The notes: a model not told the origin generated them from the letters alone. Shown: positions 56,334-64,000, counted from the first letter of the stretch. The stretch is 64,000 nt of DNA from Actinomadura madurae (GCF_900115095.1 NZ_FOVH01000012.1:159306-223305), one strand, 5' to 3'. Numbers and translations are program-made.

Positions 56334-57275
56334 ATGGCCGCGTTGCCCCTGTTGAACCATCTCCGGGTGCCTGTCTTCTGCGCTCCGATGTTCCTCGTCT
56401 CGGACCCCCATCTCGTCGTCGCCGCCTGCACCGCGGGCGTCGTAGGGACGTTCAACCATCTGAACGCGCGGACGGCCGGGGACTTCGAGAGGTGGATGGA
56501 CGAGATCACCGCGCGGCTGGACGAAGCGCGCCGGGCCGATCCACGGCGCACGGTCGCGCCCTTCGCCGTCAACGTCGCGGTCCGCCGGGCGCCCCTGGAA
56601 GAACGCTACGACCACGACATGGAGGTCATCCGCGAGCACGAGGTGCCGCTCGTGATCTCCATGAACGGCAGTCCCCGCCGGATCGCGGAGACCGTGCACG
56701 GCTACGGCGGGGTGCTGATCCACGACGTCCCGTCCGTGGAACTGGCCCGCAAGGCGGTCGACGCCGGAGCCGACGGCCTCATCGCCCTTTGCGGGGGAGC
56801 GGGCGGGCACACCGGCACGGCCAGCCCTTTCGCTCTTGTGCCGCAGATCCGCCGGTTCTTCGACGGCCCCCTGGCGCTGGCCGGCGCCGTCAGCGACGGC
56901 CGGGGCATCAGGGCCGCGCAGGCCCTGGGGGCCGACTACGCCTACATGGGGACCCGGTTCATCGCCACCCAGGAGTGCGGTGTGCCGACGGCGTACAAGG
57001 AGCTACTCGTGTCACAGGGCACCGAGGACGTCATCGCCACCGATGCGATCACCGGTCTGCAGGCCAACTTCCTCCGCGGCTCGATCGTGGGCGCGGGCCT
57101 TGATCCCGCGGCGCTGCCGGTGCCGAAGGGGCTGTTCCAGCCGGCCATTCCCGAAGACGTCAAGGGGTGGCGTGACGTGTGGAGCGGCGGCCACGGCGTC
57201 GGGCTCATCGACGACATCCCTTCCGTGGCGGAGCTCGTCGACCGGCTGCGGCGCGAATACCTGGCCACATCCTGA
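56334..57275 (+). CDS. Nitronate-monooxygenase-like FMN protein
   Basis: A 313-residue TIM-barrel flavoprotein of the 2-nitropropane dioxygenase family. FMN binding is seen in FCAPMFLVSDPHLVVAACTA, GGAGGHTGTASPFALVPQI, ALAGAVSDGRGIRAAQALGA and YMGTRFIATQE. The GGAGGHTG loop carries the catalytic His of class-I-like nitronate monooxygenases, but many genomic homologues act as enoyl- or NADH-dependent reductases and the real reaction is unknown. It starts 23 bases after the ligase. The pairing with a ligase and a crotonase suggests reduction or oxidation of a CoA-bound intermediate. Confidence 0.88.
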   Translation: MAALPLLNHLRVPVFCAPMFLVSDPHLVVAACTAGVVGTFNHLNARTAGDFERWMDEITARLDEARRADPRRTVAPFAVNVAVRRAPLEERYDHDMEVIREHEVPLVISMNGSPRRIAETVHGYGGVLIHDVPSVELARKAVDAGADGLIALCGGAGGHTGTASPFALVPQIRRFFDGPLALAGAVSDGRGIRAAQALGADYAYMGTRFIATQECGVPTAYKELLVSQGTEDVIATDAITGLQANFLRGSIVGAGLDPAALPVPKGLFQPAIPEDVKGWRDVWSGGHGVGLIDDIPSVAELVDRLRREYLATS

Positions 57276-57308
57276 GCGCCCACGGGCCATGACAGAAAGG
57301 ACAGCGCG

Positions 57309-58064
57309 GTGGAGCCCGCACTCGTCACCGAACGGCGCGGCCGCGTCGTCATTCTGCGCATTCAGCGGGAGAAGAAGCGCAACGCGATTGACCGGGAGAC
57401 CGCGCTGGCCATCGACGCCGCGCTGACCGCGCTCGAAGACGATCCCGGGCTCCGGGTCGGTGTCATCACCGGCACGGACAGCATCTTCTCCGCGGGCACC
57501 GACCTGAAGGACGGGCGCGACGCCCGCACGGAGCGGGGCGGCGAGTACGGGGTGATCCGCCGACGACGGAGCAAACCGCTCATCGCCGCCGTGGAGGGCG
57601 CCGCGCTCGGTGGCGGATTCGAGATCGTCCTCGCCTGCGACCTCGTCGTGGCGTCGAGCACGGCGCGGTTCGGGCTGCCGGAAGGCCTTCGCGGGGTCAT
57701 GCCGACCTCGGGCGGTCTTTTCCGGGCGCCTCGGGCACTGCCGCGAATGATCGCGAACCAGCTGATGCTCACCGGCGAGAGCCTCTTGCCGCTGCGGGCT
57801 TTCGAGCTGGGACTGGTCAACGAACTGGTCGAGCCGGGCCAGGCGGTCGGCAGGGCGGTCGAACTGGCCGAGCGGATCTGCCGGTCCGCGCCGACCTCCG
57901 TGGCGCAGATCCTGACGCGACAGCAAGACCTGATCGCCGACGACGAGGCGCGGGGCTGGGAGGCCACCGCGGCCGCGGTGGAGGTCGTCCTTGCCTCCGA
58001 CGACATGAAGGAAGGTGTGACCGCCTTCTTCGAGAAGCGACCGCCCGCCTGGCCTGGCAGCTGA
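57309..58064 (+). CDS. Enoyl-CoA hydratase/isomerase family protein
   Basis: A 251-residue crotonase. DSIFSAGTDLKDGRD and EGAALGGGFEIVLACDLVVA form the oxyanion hole. FGLPEGLRGVMPTSGGLFR keeps the first Glu; the second position, usually Glu in an AMEL-like helix, reads IANQLMLTGESL with Gln. This means hydration is less certain than isomerisation. The GTG at 57309 has AAAGGA upstream by 7 bases. It lies in the ligase 4 run, between the flavoprotein and the hotdog protein. C-terminal FFEKRPPAWPG is the normal end. Confidence 0.9.
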   Translation: MEPALVTERRGRVVILRIQREKKRNAIDRETALAIDAALTALEDDPGLRVGVITGTDSIFSAGTDLKDGRDARTERGGEYGVIRRRRSKPLIAAVEGAALGGGFEIVLACDLVVASSTARFGLPEGLRGVMPTSGGLFRAPRALPRMIANQLMLTGESLLPLRAFELGLVNELVEPGQAVGRAVELAERICRSAPTSVAQILTRQQDLIADDEARGWEATAAAVEVVLASDDMKEGVTAFFEKRPPAWPGS

Positions 58065-58113
58065 CCGGCGCGAAGAGTGAGGGGCATTGGCGCCCGCGGA
58101 GAGGAGTGACGAC

Positions 58114-58950
58114 GTGGTCGAGGACATCCGTAGGGTTTCGCCCGAGGAGCATTGGGACCAGTTCGAGAAGGCGTGGACGGCGCTGCTGACGTATCGGTAT
58201 CTGGGGAAGCGGAGCCCGGGTCTCGACGCGGGCGTCGAGCGGGAGACGATGCCGTTGCGTCCCGATATGCGTACCTCGTCGGGCGGGATCATGGCCGCGC
58301 CGTTGTGCATCGCCGCGCCGGAGCCCTATTGGCGGGATGACCAGGTCATTCCGGCTCCTGTGGTGATGAGCTACGAGATCCTCGACAGCGCCCGTGACGT
58401 CACGCAGGTCGACGTGATGCGTGAGGTGGTGCATCTCGGCCGCACGATGGGCTTCAGCAGGTCGAAGATCGTCGATGCCGCTGACCACGGGCGGGTCATC
58501 GCGGTGTCGTGTGGGACGGGTGTCAGTCTCGGTGACGTGCCCGACGGGTACGAGAAGGTGACCAACCCGCCGATCGACGTCTCGGATCGGGTGCTTCCTC
58601 CGTTGCCGGTCGCGTTCGGCGCTGAACGTGGCGAGGACGGGGTGTGGCGGCTTCCGGTGATGAAGCGGGAGCTGGCCTCGCCGCATGCCGCTCTTCATCT
58701 GGGGCCGATCAATGTGGTGCTCGAGGCGGCCGCGATGGAACGGGTGGCCGATCATGCGGGCACGGAGTCTGTGCAGGTGGAGAGCTGGACGGTGATGATG
58801 ATCCGGCCCGGCGTGGTGGGCCCGTTCCGGGCGGAGGCCGAGATCGTCGACGGCGGTACAGAGCGCATGGCCACCCAGCTCACACTGCGCGACGAGGGCA
58901 AGGACGATCGGGTGATCAGCGTGGCCAGCGCTGTCTTCCGGCGCGTCTGA
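58114..58950 (+). CDS. Hotdog-fold (PaaI-like) protein
   Basis: A 278-residue protein; GTG 58114 is chosen because AGGAG lies 7 bases upstream (a TTG 27 bases earlier is the alternative). Two hotdog-like halves are seen: SSGGIMAAPLCIAAPEPYWR with APVVMSYEILDSARDVTQVD, and SPHAALHLGPINVVLEAAAM with AGTESVQVESWTVMMIRPGV. The N-terminal half has the G-I-M-A-A-P pattern of PaaI-like thioesterases; the second ends with TERMATQLTLRDEGKDDRVI. A thioesterase or CoA-binding role is inferred, since the catalytic Asp/Glu cannot be placed securely. Confidence 0.7.
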   Translation: MVEDIRRVSPEEHWDQFEKAWTALLTYRYLGKRSPGLDAGVERETMPLRPDMRTSSGGIMAAPLCIAAPEPYWRDDQVIPAPVVMSYEILDSARDVTQVDVMREVVHLGRTMGFSRSKIVDAADHGRVIAVSCGTGVSLGDVPDGYEKVTNPPIDVSDRVLPPLPVAFGAERGEDGVWRLPVMKRELASPHAALHLGPINVVLEAAAMERVADHAGTESVQVESWTVMMIRPGVVGPFRAEAEIVDGGTERMATQLTLRDEGKDDRVISVASAVFRRV

Positions 58951-58968
58951 CAACGAACGAGCTCGTCC

Positions 58969-58996
58969 TTGAGTGCTATTCATGCTCCCGTATAGG
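58969..58996 (+). promoter_or_regulatory. Promoter TTGAGT-16-TATAGG ahead of the F420 operon
   Basis: Hexamers at 58969-58974 and 58991-58996 with a 16-base spacer, 205 bases upstream of the first large gene. The transcript would contain the nine-codon reading frame at 59052. Confidence 0.45.
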
Positions 58997-59200
58997 CCGC
59001 TGATCCGCTGGCCAGGCGGGCTCGGCTCACGAGTTCCTGCAGGGAGTTACCATGAGGCGTCTCCAAAATTGGGTGTCCTGAATCCTTGACACGCCGCAAT
59101 CCCGACGTGAGACTCCACACGAGGAAAACGGCGTTTGCGCACAGGCGCGGCCGCACGGGCTCCCCCGCGCCGGATATGACCGGCAAATCCTGGAGGTGTC

Positions 59201-60322
59201 ATGGTCGAGATCGCCACGGAGGTCCGCTGGCAGGACCACCGTCTGGAAATCCCGATGGAGCGGATCCGGCTGTCCGAGGAGCTGGGGTTCGATGCGGTGT
59301 TCACCGCGGGCGGCTACGGCTGCGAGGAGCTTGTCGAACTGGGCTACATCGCGGCACAGACGAGCCGCCTGAAGATCGGGACCCGGATCACGGAGGTCAC
59401 CGGGCGTGCACCGGCGATGGCCGCCATGGCCTTTCAGACGCTCAACCACCTGACCGGCGGCGGCCGGGTCATCGCCGGACTCGGCACCGGTTCGGTGCCC
59501 ACCGCGGAAGGGATGCAGGGCAGGCCATGGGGGCGGCCGGTGTCCCGGATGCGCGACTTCGTGACGATCATGCGGCAGCTCCTCGCCGGTGAGAAGGCCG
59601 ACCACCAGGGTAAGGAATGGTCGGCTCCCTACCAGGGGCCCGGCGCGCGGGGCGCGGAGCCCTCCGCGATCGGGCTCGTACCCCTCGGCGAGATCCCGGT
59701 GATGGTCGGCGCCGCCGGCCCGCAGATGACGACCCTCGCCGCCGAGATCGGCGACGGCTGGATGCCGGCCTCCTGGGCGCCGGGGATCATGCCGCTGATG
59801 GAACCGTTGCTGCAGAAGGGGTTCGAGCGGGCGGGTGATGGGCGGAGCCTGAAGGATTTCGAGATCTGGGGCCACGTCGACATGAACGTGCACGACGATG
59901 TCCGCGAGGCGATGCGGCCGTTCAAGGAATACGTCGTGACCTGGTCGCAGATGCAGCACCAGTTCATGGCGGCCCGCGGCTACCCCGATCTCTCCGCCAC
60001 CCTGGGCGCGATCATCGCCGAGGCGACCGAGGCCGGCGCGGCCGACGATCCCAGGGCTCGCCACCTGGAGGGCCGCCCGATGCTGGACGAGCCGTACTGG
60101 CAGCGTGCACTCGACGCCGTGCCCGACGAGTACATCGACGACGGCTGGCTGGTCGGGCCGGTGCGGCGCATCCGGAACCGGGTGGCGCCCTGGCTGGACT
60201 GCGGGCTCACCGGCGTCGTGTTCCGCTACGGCGACCAGCTGACCCATGACCGGCATGTGGAGAACCTCGACGCGTTCCGCGCCGTCGCCGCGGCCGCCGG
60301 CCGGGCGTCGTTCACAGGCTGA
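59201..60322 (+). CDS. LLM-class F420-dependent oxidoreductase (long form)
   Basis: A 373-residue luciferase-like protein. MVEIATEVRWQDHRLEIPME, then DAVFTAGGYGCEELVELGYI, VIAGLGTGSVPTAEGMQGRP and PVMVGAAGPQMTTLAAEIGD follow the F420-dependent family. The C-terminus is extended by about 70 residues with a helical region (VRRIRNRVAPWLDCGLTGVV). It starts at ATG 59201 with GGAGG just upstream. The enzyme probably transfers hydride from or to F420; substrate unknown. It leads a cluster of F420-type and associated enzymes, some of which overlap (60362, 61216). Confidence 0.9.
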   Translation: MVEIATEVRWQDHRLEIPMERIRLSEELGFDAVFTAGGYGCEELVELGYIAAQTSRLKIGTRITEVTGRAPAMAAMAFQTLNHLTGGGRVIAGLGTGSVPTAEGMQGRPWGRPVSRMRDFVTIMRQLLAGEKADHQGKEWSAPYQGPGARGAEPSAIGLVPLGEIPVMVGAAGPQMTTLAAEIGDGWMPASWAPGIMPLMEPLLQKGFERAGDGRSLKDFEIWGHVDMNVHDDVREAMRPFKEYVVTWSQMQHQFMAARGYPDLSATLGAIIAEATEAGAADDPRARHLEGRPMLDEPYWQRALDAVPDEYIDDGWLVGPVRRIRNRVAPWLDCGLTGVVFRYGDQLTHDRHVENLDAFRAVAAAAGRASFTG

Positions 60323-60361
60323 GCCGCTCGTGCCAGAGCCCACGTCACGGAGGAGCCGCTC

Positions 60362-61219
60362 GTGCAGTTCGGCCTGAACACCGTCCCTGTCCATCCTGGA
60401 GAGTTGAGCAAGGTCGCGATCCGCGCCGAAGAGCTCGGCTTCGAGTCGCTGTGGAGCGGCGAGCACGTCGTCACGCCGACCGTGCTGCAGCACAGCTATC
60501 CGGGCCGGACGAGCAAGCCGCCGTTCGCCTGGAACTCCCGGTTCCTGGATCCGCTGGCCACGCTGACCTTCCTCGCCGGGATCACCAGCCGGGTGCGGCT
60601 GGGTACCGGGGTGCTGGTCATGCCGCTGCACGACCCGGCCACCCTGGCCCGCGCGATCACCACCGTTGACGTGCTCTCCGGCGGCAGGTTGTCGCTGGGC
60701 ATCGGCGTGGGCTGGATGCGCGAGGAGTTCGACGCGACCGGGCGGGAATTCGGCAACCGCGGCAGGCGGACCGATGAGATGATCATGCTCCTCGACAGGC
60801 TGTTCAGCGAGGAGACCCTGAGCTTCGCGGGCGAGTTCTACTCGATGCCCGAAGTCGGCTTCGAGCCCAAACCGGTCCAGAAGCCCCGGCCGCCGCTGCT
60901 GATCGGCGGTCGGGCCCCGGCGGCACTGCGCCGTGCCGCCCGCGATGGTGACGGCTGGTACGGCAGCCTCGAGTCCCCCGACGAGATCCGGCGGATCCTC
61001 GCCGCCGTGCACGCGATGCGAGCCGAGCACGGTCGTGCCGACCTGCCGTTCGAGGTCACCGCGATCATGGGGTGGGGCAAGGGCTACGACCATGAGCTCG
61101 TGGAGTCGTATGCCGCCGCCGGCGTCGACCGGCTCGTGGTGACGCCATGGACCCGCAGCAGGCAGGCGATGGAGGCGATCGAGCGGTTCGCCGCCGACGC
61201 GGGACTGGAGGCACGGTGA
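60362..61219 (+). CDS. LLM-class F420-dependent oxidoreductase
   Basis: A 285-residue luciferase-like protein. MQFGLNTVPVHPGELSKVAI, then SLWSGEHVVTPTVLQHSYPG, LGTGVLVMPLHDPATLARAI and LSLGIGVGWMREEFDATGRE are the family signature; LLIGGRAPAALRRAARDGDG is the cofactor-phosphate loop. It is one of three F420-type enzymes in the last 5 kb. The GTG at 60362 is preceded by GGAGG at 8 bases. Its stop overlaps the SDR start (GTGA), so the two may act successively on one alcohol or carbonyl. Confidence 0.9.
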   Translation: MQFGLNTVPVHPGELSKVAIRAEELGFESLWSGEHVVTPTVLQHSYPGRTSKPPFAWNSRFLDPLATLTFLAGITSRVRLGTGVLVMPLHDPATLARAITTVDVLSGGRLSLGIGVGWMREEFDATGREFGNRGRRTDEMIMLLDRLFSEETLSFAGEFYSMPEVGFEPKPVQKPRPPLLIGGRAPAALRRAARDGDGWYGSLESPDEIRRILAAVHAMRAEHGRADLPFEVTAIMGWGKGYDHELVESYAAAGVDRLVVTPWTRSRQAMEAIERFAADAGLEAR

Positions 61220-61974
61220 GCGAGAACGAAACAGGCGAAGAGTTCGCGGGGCGCACGGCGCTGGTCACCGGCGGCGGCAAGGGGATCGGGCGTGCCATCT
61301 CGCTCGAGCTCGGCCGGCGTGGGGCGGACGTCGCCATCAGCTACCGCAGCGACACCCCCGCCGCCGAGGAGACCGCGGCGCTCGTGCGGAAGATGGGCAG
61401 GCGGGCACTGCTGGTGCAGACGGACGTCGGCGACGAGTCCGCCAACGTCGCCACCGTCGAGCGGATCCGGGCCGAGCTCGGTCCGATCACCCTGCTGGTC
61501 AACAACGCGGCCTACACCAAGCGCCAGCGCCCGGCCGACATCACGCCGCGCAGCTGGCGGGCGATCTTCACGACCAACGTGGACGCGGTCTTCCAGCTGA
61601 TGTGGCTGGTCCGCGAGGACATGGTCGCGGCGGGTGGGGGAGCGATCGTCAACATCTCCTCCCAGGCCGGGGCCCATGCCGAGCCCGAAATGATCGCCTA
61701 CGGCGCGTCGAAGGCCGCCCTGAACTCGCTCACCGCGAGTGCCGCACTGGCCTTCGCCAGGGAGAAGATCAGGGTCAACGCCGTGTCCCCGGGGTTCATC
61801 CGCACCCCGCGCATGGACACCGTGGACGAGGCCACCGTGCAGCAGCTGCTCCGCGGCATTCCGATCGGCAGGATAGGCGAGCCCGAGGACATCGCCGCCA
61901 CCGTCGGCTTCCTGCTGTCCGACGCCGCCTCGTTCGTCACCGGCCAGGTCTGGGCGGTCAGCGGCGGCAAGTGA
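61216..61974 (+). CDS. Short-chain dehydrogenase/reductase
   Basis: A 252-residue classical SDR with TGGGKGIGRAISLEL, LVNNAAYTKRQRP, catalytic Ser in VNISSQAGAHAE and IAYGASKAALNSL. It closes with VTGQVWAVSGGK, the usual end. Arg after the second strand (ISYRSDTPAAEE) suggests NADP preference. GTG 61216 is embedded in the LLM stop. Reaction: ketone/alcohol interconversion on an unspecified substrate, probably linked to the F420 enzyme. Next comes the isochorismatase-fold gene, 39 bases downstream. Confidence 0.92.
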   Translation: MSENETGEEFAGRTALVTGGGKGIGRAISLELGRRGADVAISYRSDTPAAEETAALVRKMGRRALLVQTDVGDESANVATVERIRAELGPITLLVNNAAYTKRQRPADITPRSWRAIFTTNVDAVFQLMWLVREDMVAAGGGAIVNISSQAGAHAEPEMIAYGASKAALNSLTASAALAFAREKIRVNAVSPGFIRTPRMDTVDEATVQQLLRGIPIGRIGEPEDIAATVGFLLSDAASFVTGQVWAVSGGK

Positions 61975-62013
61975 TCCCGACACATCAGGAACGTCTCAGA
62001 AGGGATGCACGAA

Positions 62014-62643
62014 ATGGCGTCAACCAAGGTTCCGTTGCCAGAGCTGGTCGAGCCGCAGACCACAGCCGTGGTCTGCGTCGAATGCCAGAACGGGGTGATC
62101 GGCCCGGACTCGATACTGCCTGCGCTGGCCGGTGATGCGCAGGACCTGGTCGCGGGCCTCGGCAGGCTGCTGAAAGTGGCCCGCGAGGCGGGCGTGCTCG
62201 TCGTGCACGCGACGTTCGAGGGGACCCTGGGCGCCACCGATCACGGGACGGCGCCGCTGTCGCGGGTGACCCGGCCGCATTCCGCGGCCTGGGGGCCGGG
62301 ACATCGGGCCACCCAGGTCCTGCCGGAGCTGTTCGACCCCGAAGATCTCGTGCTGGCACGGCACCACGGGTTCAACCCGGCGTGGGGGACCGAACTGCTG
62401 CCGGTGCTGCGCGGACGGCAGATCCGCACCCTGGTGCTGGCCGGGGTGTCGCTCAACGTGGCGCTGCCCCTGACCGCCGGCGAAGCGATGCACGGCGGAT
62501 TCCGCGTGGTGGTGCCGCGCGACGCCGTCGCCGGCACACCCGCCGAGTACGGCGAACAAATGCTGCGGCACACCATCGCGATGCTCGCCAAGGTGGTGAC
62601 GGTCGACGACCTGGCCTCCGCCTGGGCGAAGACCGCCGGGTGA
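62014..62643 (+). CDS. Isochorismatase-fold hydrolase lacking the nucleophilic Cys
   Basis: A 209-residue Rossmann-like hydrolase. The usual D-x-Q motif reads VVCVECQNGVIG with Glu23 in place of Asp, and the Lys region reads ARHHGFNPAWGTE. The Cys strand reads LVLAGVSLNVALPLTAGEA with Ala150 where Cys would be. Cysteine hydrolases need that Cys; isochorismatases such as PhzD do not, so a vinyl-ether or other hydrolase without Cys is possible. ATG 62014 is favoured by AAGGG ten bases upstream; an in-frame ATG at 62005 adds three residues. It is cotranscribed with the SDR and F420 genes. Confidence 0.8.
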   Translation: MASTKVPLPELVEPQTTAVVCVECQNGVIGPDSILPALAGDAQDLVAGLGRLLKVAREAGVLVVHATFEGTLGATDHGTAPLSRVTRPHSAAWGPGHRATQVLPELFDPEDLVLARHHGFNPAWGTELLPVLRGRQIRTLVLAGVSLNVALPLTAGEAMHGGFRVVVPRDAVAGTPAEYGEQMLRHTIAMLAKVVTVDDLASAWAKTAG

Positions 62644-62710
62644 GCCTGCTGGGGAAGCCCGTCGTCCGCGGCGCCGATGTGTTTTCTTCTGCGGAGTGGG
62701 AGGCGTGGAC

Positions 62711-63655
62711 GTGAAGTTCGACGTTCAACATGCGGTGGCTGATCCGCGATGGACGCCCGCGGTTCTCTCGCCGGCGGCGATGACCAGGTTCGCGCGCGCA
62801 GCCGAGGAGTCCGGGTACGGGGCACTCGGGTTCACCGATCACCCGGCGCCGTCCGGCAAGTGGGTGCGCTCCGGTGGCGAGGGCAGTGTGGATCCGTTCT
62901 CGGCGCTCGGGTTCTGTGCCGCGGTCACGTCGAGGATCAGGCTGCTCACCTGGGTTCTCGTGCTGCCCTACCGTAATCCGATGCTCACCGCGCACCAGAC
63001 CGCGAGCCTGGACGCGCTCAGCGGCGGGCGGCTGATCGTCGGCGTGGGTACCGGGTACCTGCGCGGCGAGTTCCGCGCGCTGGGCGTCGATTTCACCACC
63101 CGGCACGAAGCGTTCGACGAGGCGGTCGAGGTCGTGCGCGCCGCTTGGTCGGACGGGGATGTCACCTACCAGGGCAAGGGCTTCGAGGCCAAGGCGAACC
63201 GGGTGCAACCCAGCCCGGCGCAGGGGCCCGGGCCCCCGCTGTGGATCCACGGCAACAGCCGGTTCGGCCTGGAACGCGCCGCCCGGTACGCGGACGGGTG
63301 GATGGGCGTGCTCGCCACCGGCCGGCTTGCCGAGACGATGCGAACCGCACCGATCGACGGCATCGACGAGCTCGCGCGACGTATCGAAAAGCTACGCGAG
63401 CTGACCCAGAAGGAAGGCCGTCCCGCGGACGGCGTGGAGGTGTCGATCAGCGGGCGCTGGGGAATGCTGGATATCCGCCGTGGCTGGGACACGGCGCGTA
63501 TCCAGGACGACGTGGCCGCGCTGGAGGCCCGTGGCGTGGACCGGGTGGTCATGGTCATATGCGGCGACGATCCCGGCGCCGCCGAGGACACCGTCCGCCG
63601 GTTCGGGGAGGAATTCGCCCTCCCCCCGGGCCAGGCGGGAGCAGGCAAAAGCTGA
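62711..63655 (+). CDS. LLM-class F420-dependent oxidoreductase
   Basis: A 314-residue luciferase-like enzyme very like the protein at 50.75 kb. FTDHPAPSGKWVRSGGEGSV, LPYRNPMLTAHQTASLDALS, IVGVGTGYLRGEFRALGVDF and PLWIHGNSRFGLERAARYAD are diagnostic. GTG 62711 is chosen because GGGAGG ends 7 bases upstream; the longer frame starts inside that ribosome site. It carries an extra C-terminal stretch, PPGQAGAGKS. The resemblance to 50.75 kb suggests duplicated activity. It ends at a small hairpin before the next flavin enzyme. Confidence 0.9.
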   Translation: MKFDVQHAVADPRWTPAVLSPAAMTRFARAAEESGYGALGFTDHPAPSGKWVRSGGEGSVDPFSALGFCAAVTSRIRLLTWVLVLPYRNPMLTAHQTASLDALSGGRLIVGVGTGYLRGEFRALGVDFTTRHEAFDEAVEVVRAAWSDGDVTYQGKGFEAKANRVQPSPAQGPGPPLWIHGNSRFGLERAARYADGWMGVLATGRLAETMRTAPIDGIDELARRIEKLRELTQKEGRPADGVEVSISGRWGMLDIRRGWDTARIQDDVAALEARGVDRVVMVICGDDPGAAEDTVRRFGEEFALPPGQAGAGKS

Positions 63656-63669
63656 TGCGTTCGACGCAT
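63655..63669 (+). terminator. Short hairpin after the F420 enzyme
   Basis: ATGCGT-TCG-ACGCAT, six-base perfect arms beginning at the last base of the stop codon. Weak terminator or operator candidate before the next gene. Confidence 0.35.
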
Positions 63670-63776
63670 AGGAACGCCGTCGAGATGCATTGGACAAAAG
63701 GCTGCGCTCCGGTTCTGATGGACCTATGGAGCGTGGTCTGGGCGCGTGCCGTCCGGTCCAGGGAGCAAGGAGGGCG

Positions 63777-64000
63777 ATGGACCACCGCGAGGGTCGGCTG
63801 AGTTTGGTGTTGTTCTTCAATCCGGTCGGTCGTTTCACGCACAGCTGGCGGCGGGTGGGTAGTGGGGTCGAGGACCTGCTGGGTTTGGAGATGGCGGCGT
63901 ACTCGGCGCGGCGGGCGGAGGAGGCGAAGTTCGATGCGATCTTCATTTCGGACAAGGCCTCGTTCGATGATGACCCGGTGAATCCTGACCTGTGTCCTTA
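63777..64000 (+). CDS. NtaA/SnaA/DszA-type FMN monooxygenase (partial, 5' end)
   Basis: Only the first 74 codons are present. ATG 63777 has AAGGAGG 3 bases upstream. The sequence MDHREGRLSLVLFFNPVGRF continues THSWRRVGSGVEDLLGLEMA, and AEEAKFDAIFISD follows. This matches the N-terminus of two-component FMN-dependent monooxygenases (nitrilotriacetate monooxygenase, DszA), where L-x-x-F-x-x-x-G-x-x-x-x-x-WR and KFDA-x-F-x-x-D are conserved. They use reduced FMN from a separate reductase to oxygenate a substrate. The rest of the gene is beyond the window. Confidence 0.8.
   Translation, partial: MDHREGRLSLVLFFNPVGRFTHSWRRVGSGVEDLLGLEMAAYSARRAEEAKFDAIFISDKASFDDDPVNPDLCP

Noticed and set aside
59027..61093. 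688-codon minus-strand frame opposite the two F420-type enzymes
   Set aside because: Low-complexity shadow translation spanning two authentic genes and their intergenic gap; no family resemblance.
1..64000. CRISPR arrays, tRNA or rRNA genes, insertion sequences, phage attachment sites
   Set aside because: No regularly spaced repeats, no cloverleaf or CCA-ended candidates, no transposase or integrase reading frame and no flanking inverted repeats were seen.

Overview
The window is about 64 kb of high-GC DNA with GTG/ATG starts, AGGAG-type ribosome sites, start/stop overlaps (ATGA, GTGA) and several predicted F420-dependent luciferase-like oxidoreductases. Together these point to an actinomycete, most likely of the Pseudonocardiales/Mycobacteriales type; the genus cannot be fixed from sequence alone. 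No rRNA, tRNA, CRISPR array, phage gene or insertion sequence was seen.

Almost every gene belongs to CoA-thioester catabolism. I count four AMP-forming acyl-CoA ligases, four two-gene (alpha/beta) acyl-CoA dehydrogenases, one fused dehydrogenase of the FadE34 type, one ACAD10/11-type dehydrogenase beside an APH-fold kinase, eight crotonase-fold enzymes, two true thiolases, two Cys-less SCP2-thiolase (Ltp-type) plus DUF35 pairs, a MaoC pair, two TesB-like thioesterases, six SDRs, a 3-hydroxyacyl-CoA dehydrogenase, an FMN 2-hydroxyacid oxidase, a nitronate-monooxygenase-like flavoprotein, an amidohydrolase, four F420-type enzymes and the start of an NtaA/DszA-type monooxygenase. Three FCD-type GntR and three TetR regulators are interspersed.

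Layout: 1-7 kb, GntR, NTF2-like, thioesterase, Ltp/DUF35 pair, DUF2889 gene and a ligase, mostly leftward. 7-14 kb, a GntR, two SDRs, a ligase and the rightward cupin-dehydrogenase-MaoC operon. 14.3-27.1 kb, two long divergent operons (six genes left; a mini-ORF plus seven genes right) sharing one control region at 20.05-20.44 kb. 27-33 kb, hydroxyacid oxidase, crotonases, ligase, small Cys protein and hydrolase. 33-38 kb, a leftward ACAD/kinase/SDR/reductase operon with a divergent TetR. 39-49 kb, crotonase, thioesterase, ACAD pair, amidohydrolase, SDR, thiolase and fused ACAD. 49-53 kb, regulators and an F420 enzyme. 53-58.9 kb, second Ltp/DUF35 pair, ligase, flavoprotein, crotonase and hotdog protein. 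59-64 kb, F420 enzymes, SDR and an isochorismatase-fold protein.

Taken together this looks like a catabolic island for a branched or cyclic carboxylic acid (isoprenoid, steroid side chain or alicyclic): ligases activate it, paired dehydrogenases and hydratases oxidise sterically hindered positions, Ltp/DUF35 pairs perform retro-aldol cleavage, and thiolases finish. The substrate is not determined by the sequence. A recurrent 7-mer (TACTGTA/TACAGTA) in five intergenic regions suggests one regulon running through the right-hand two thirds. Two decayed gene fragments mark past rearrangement.
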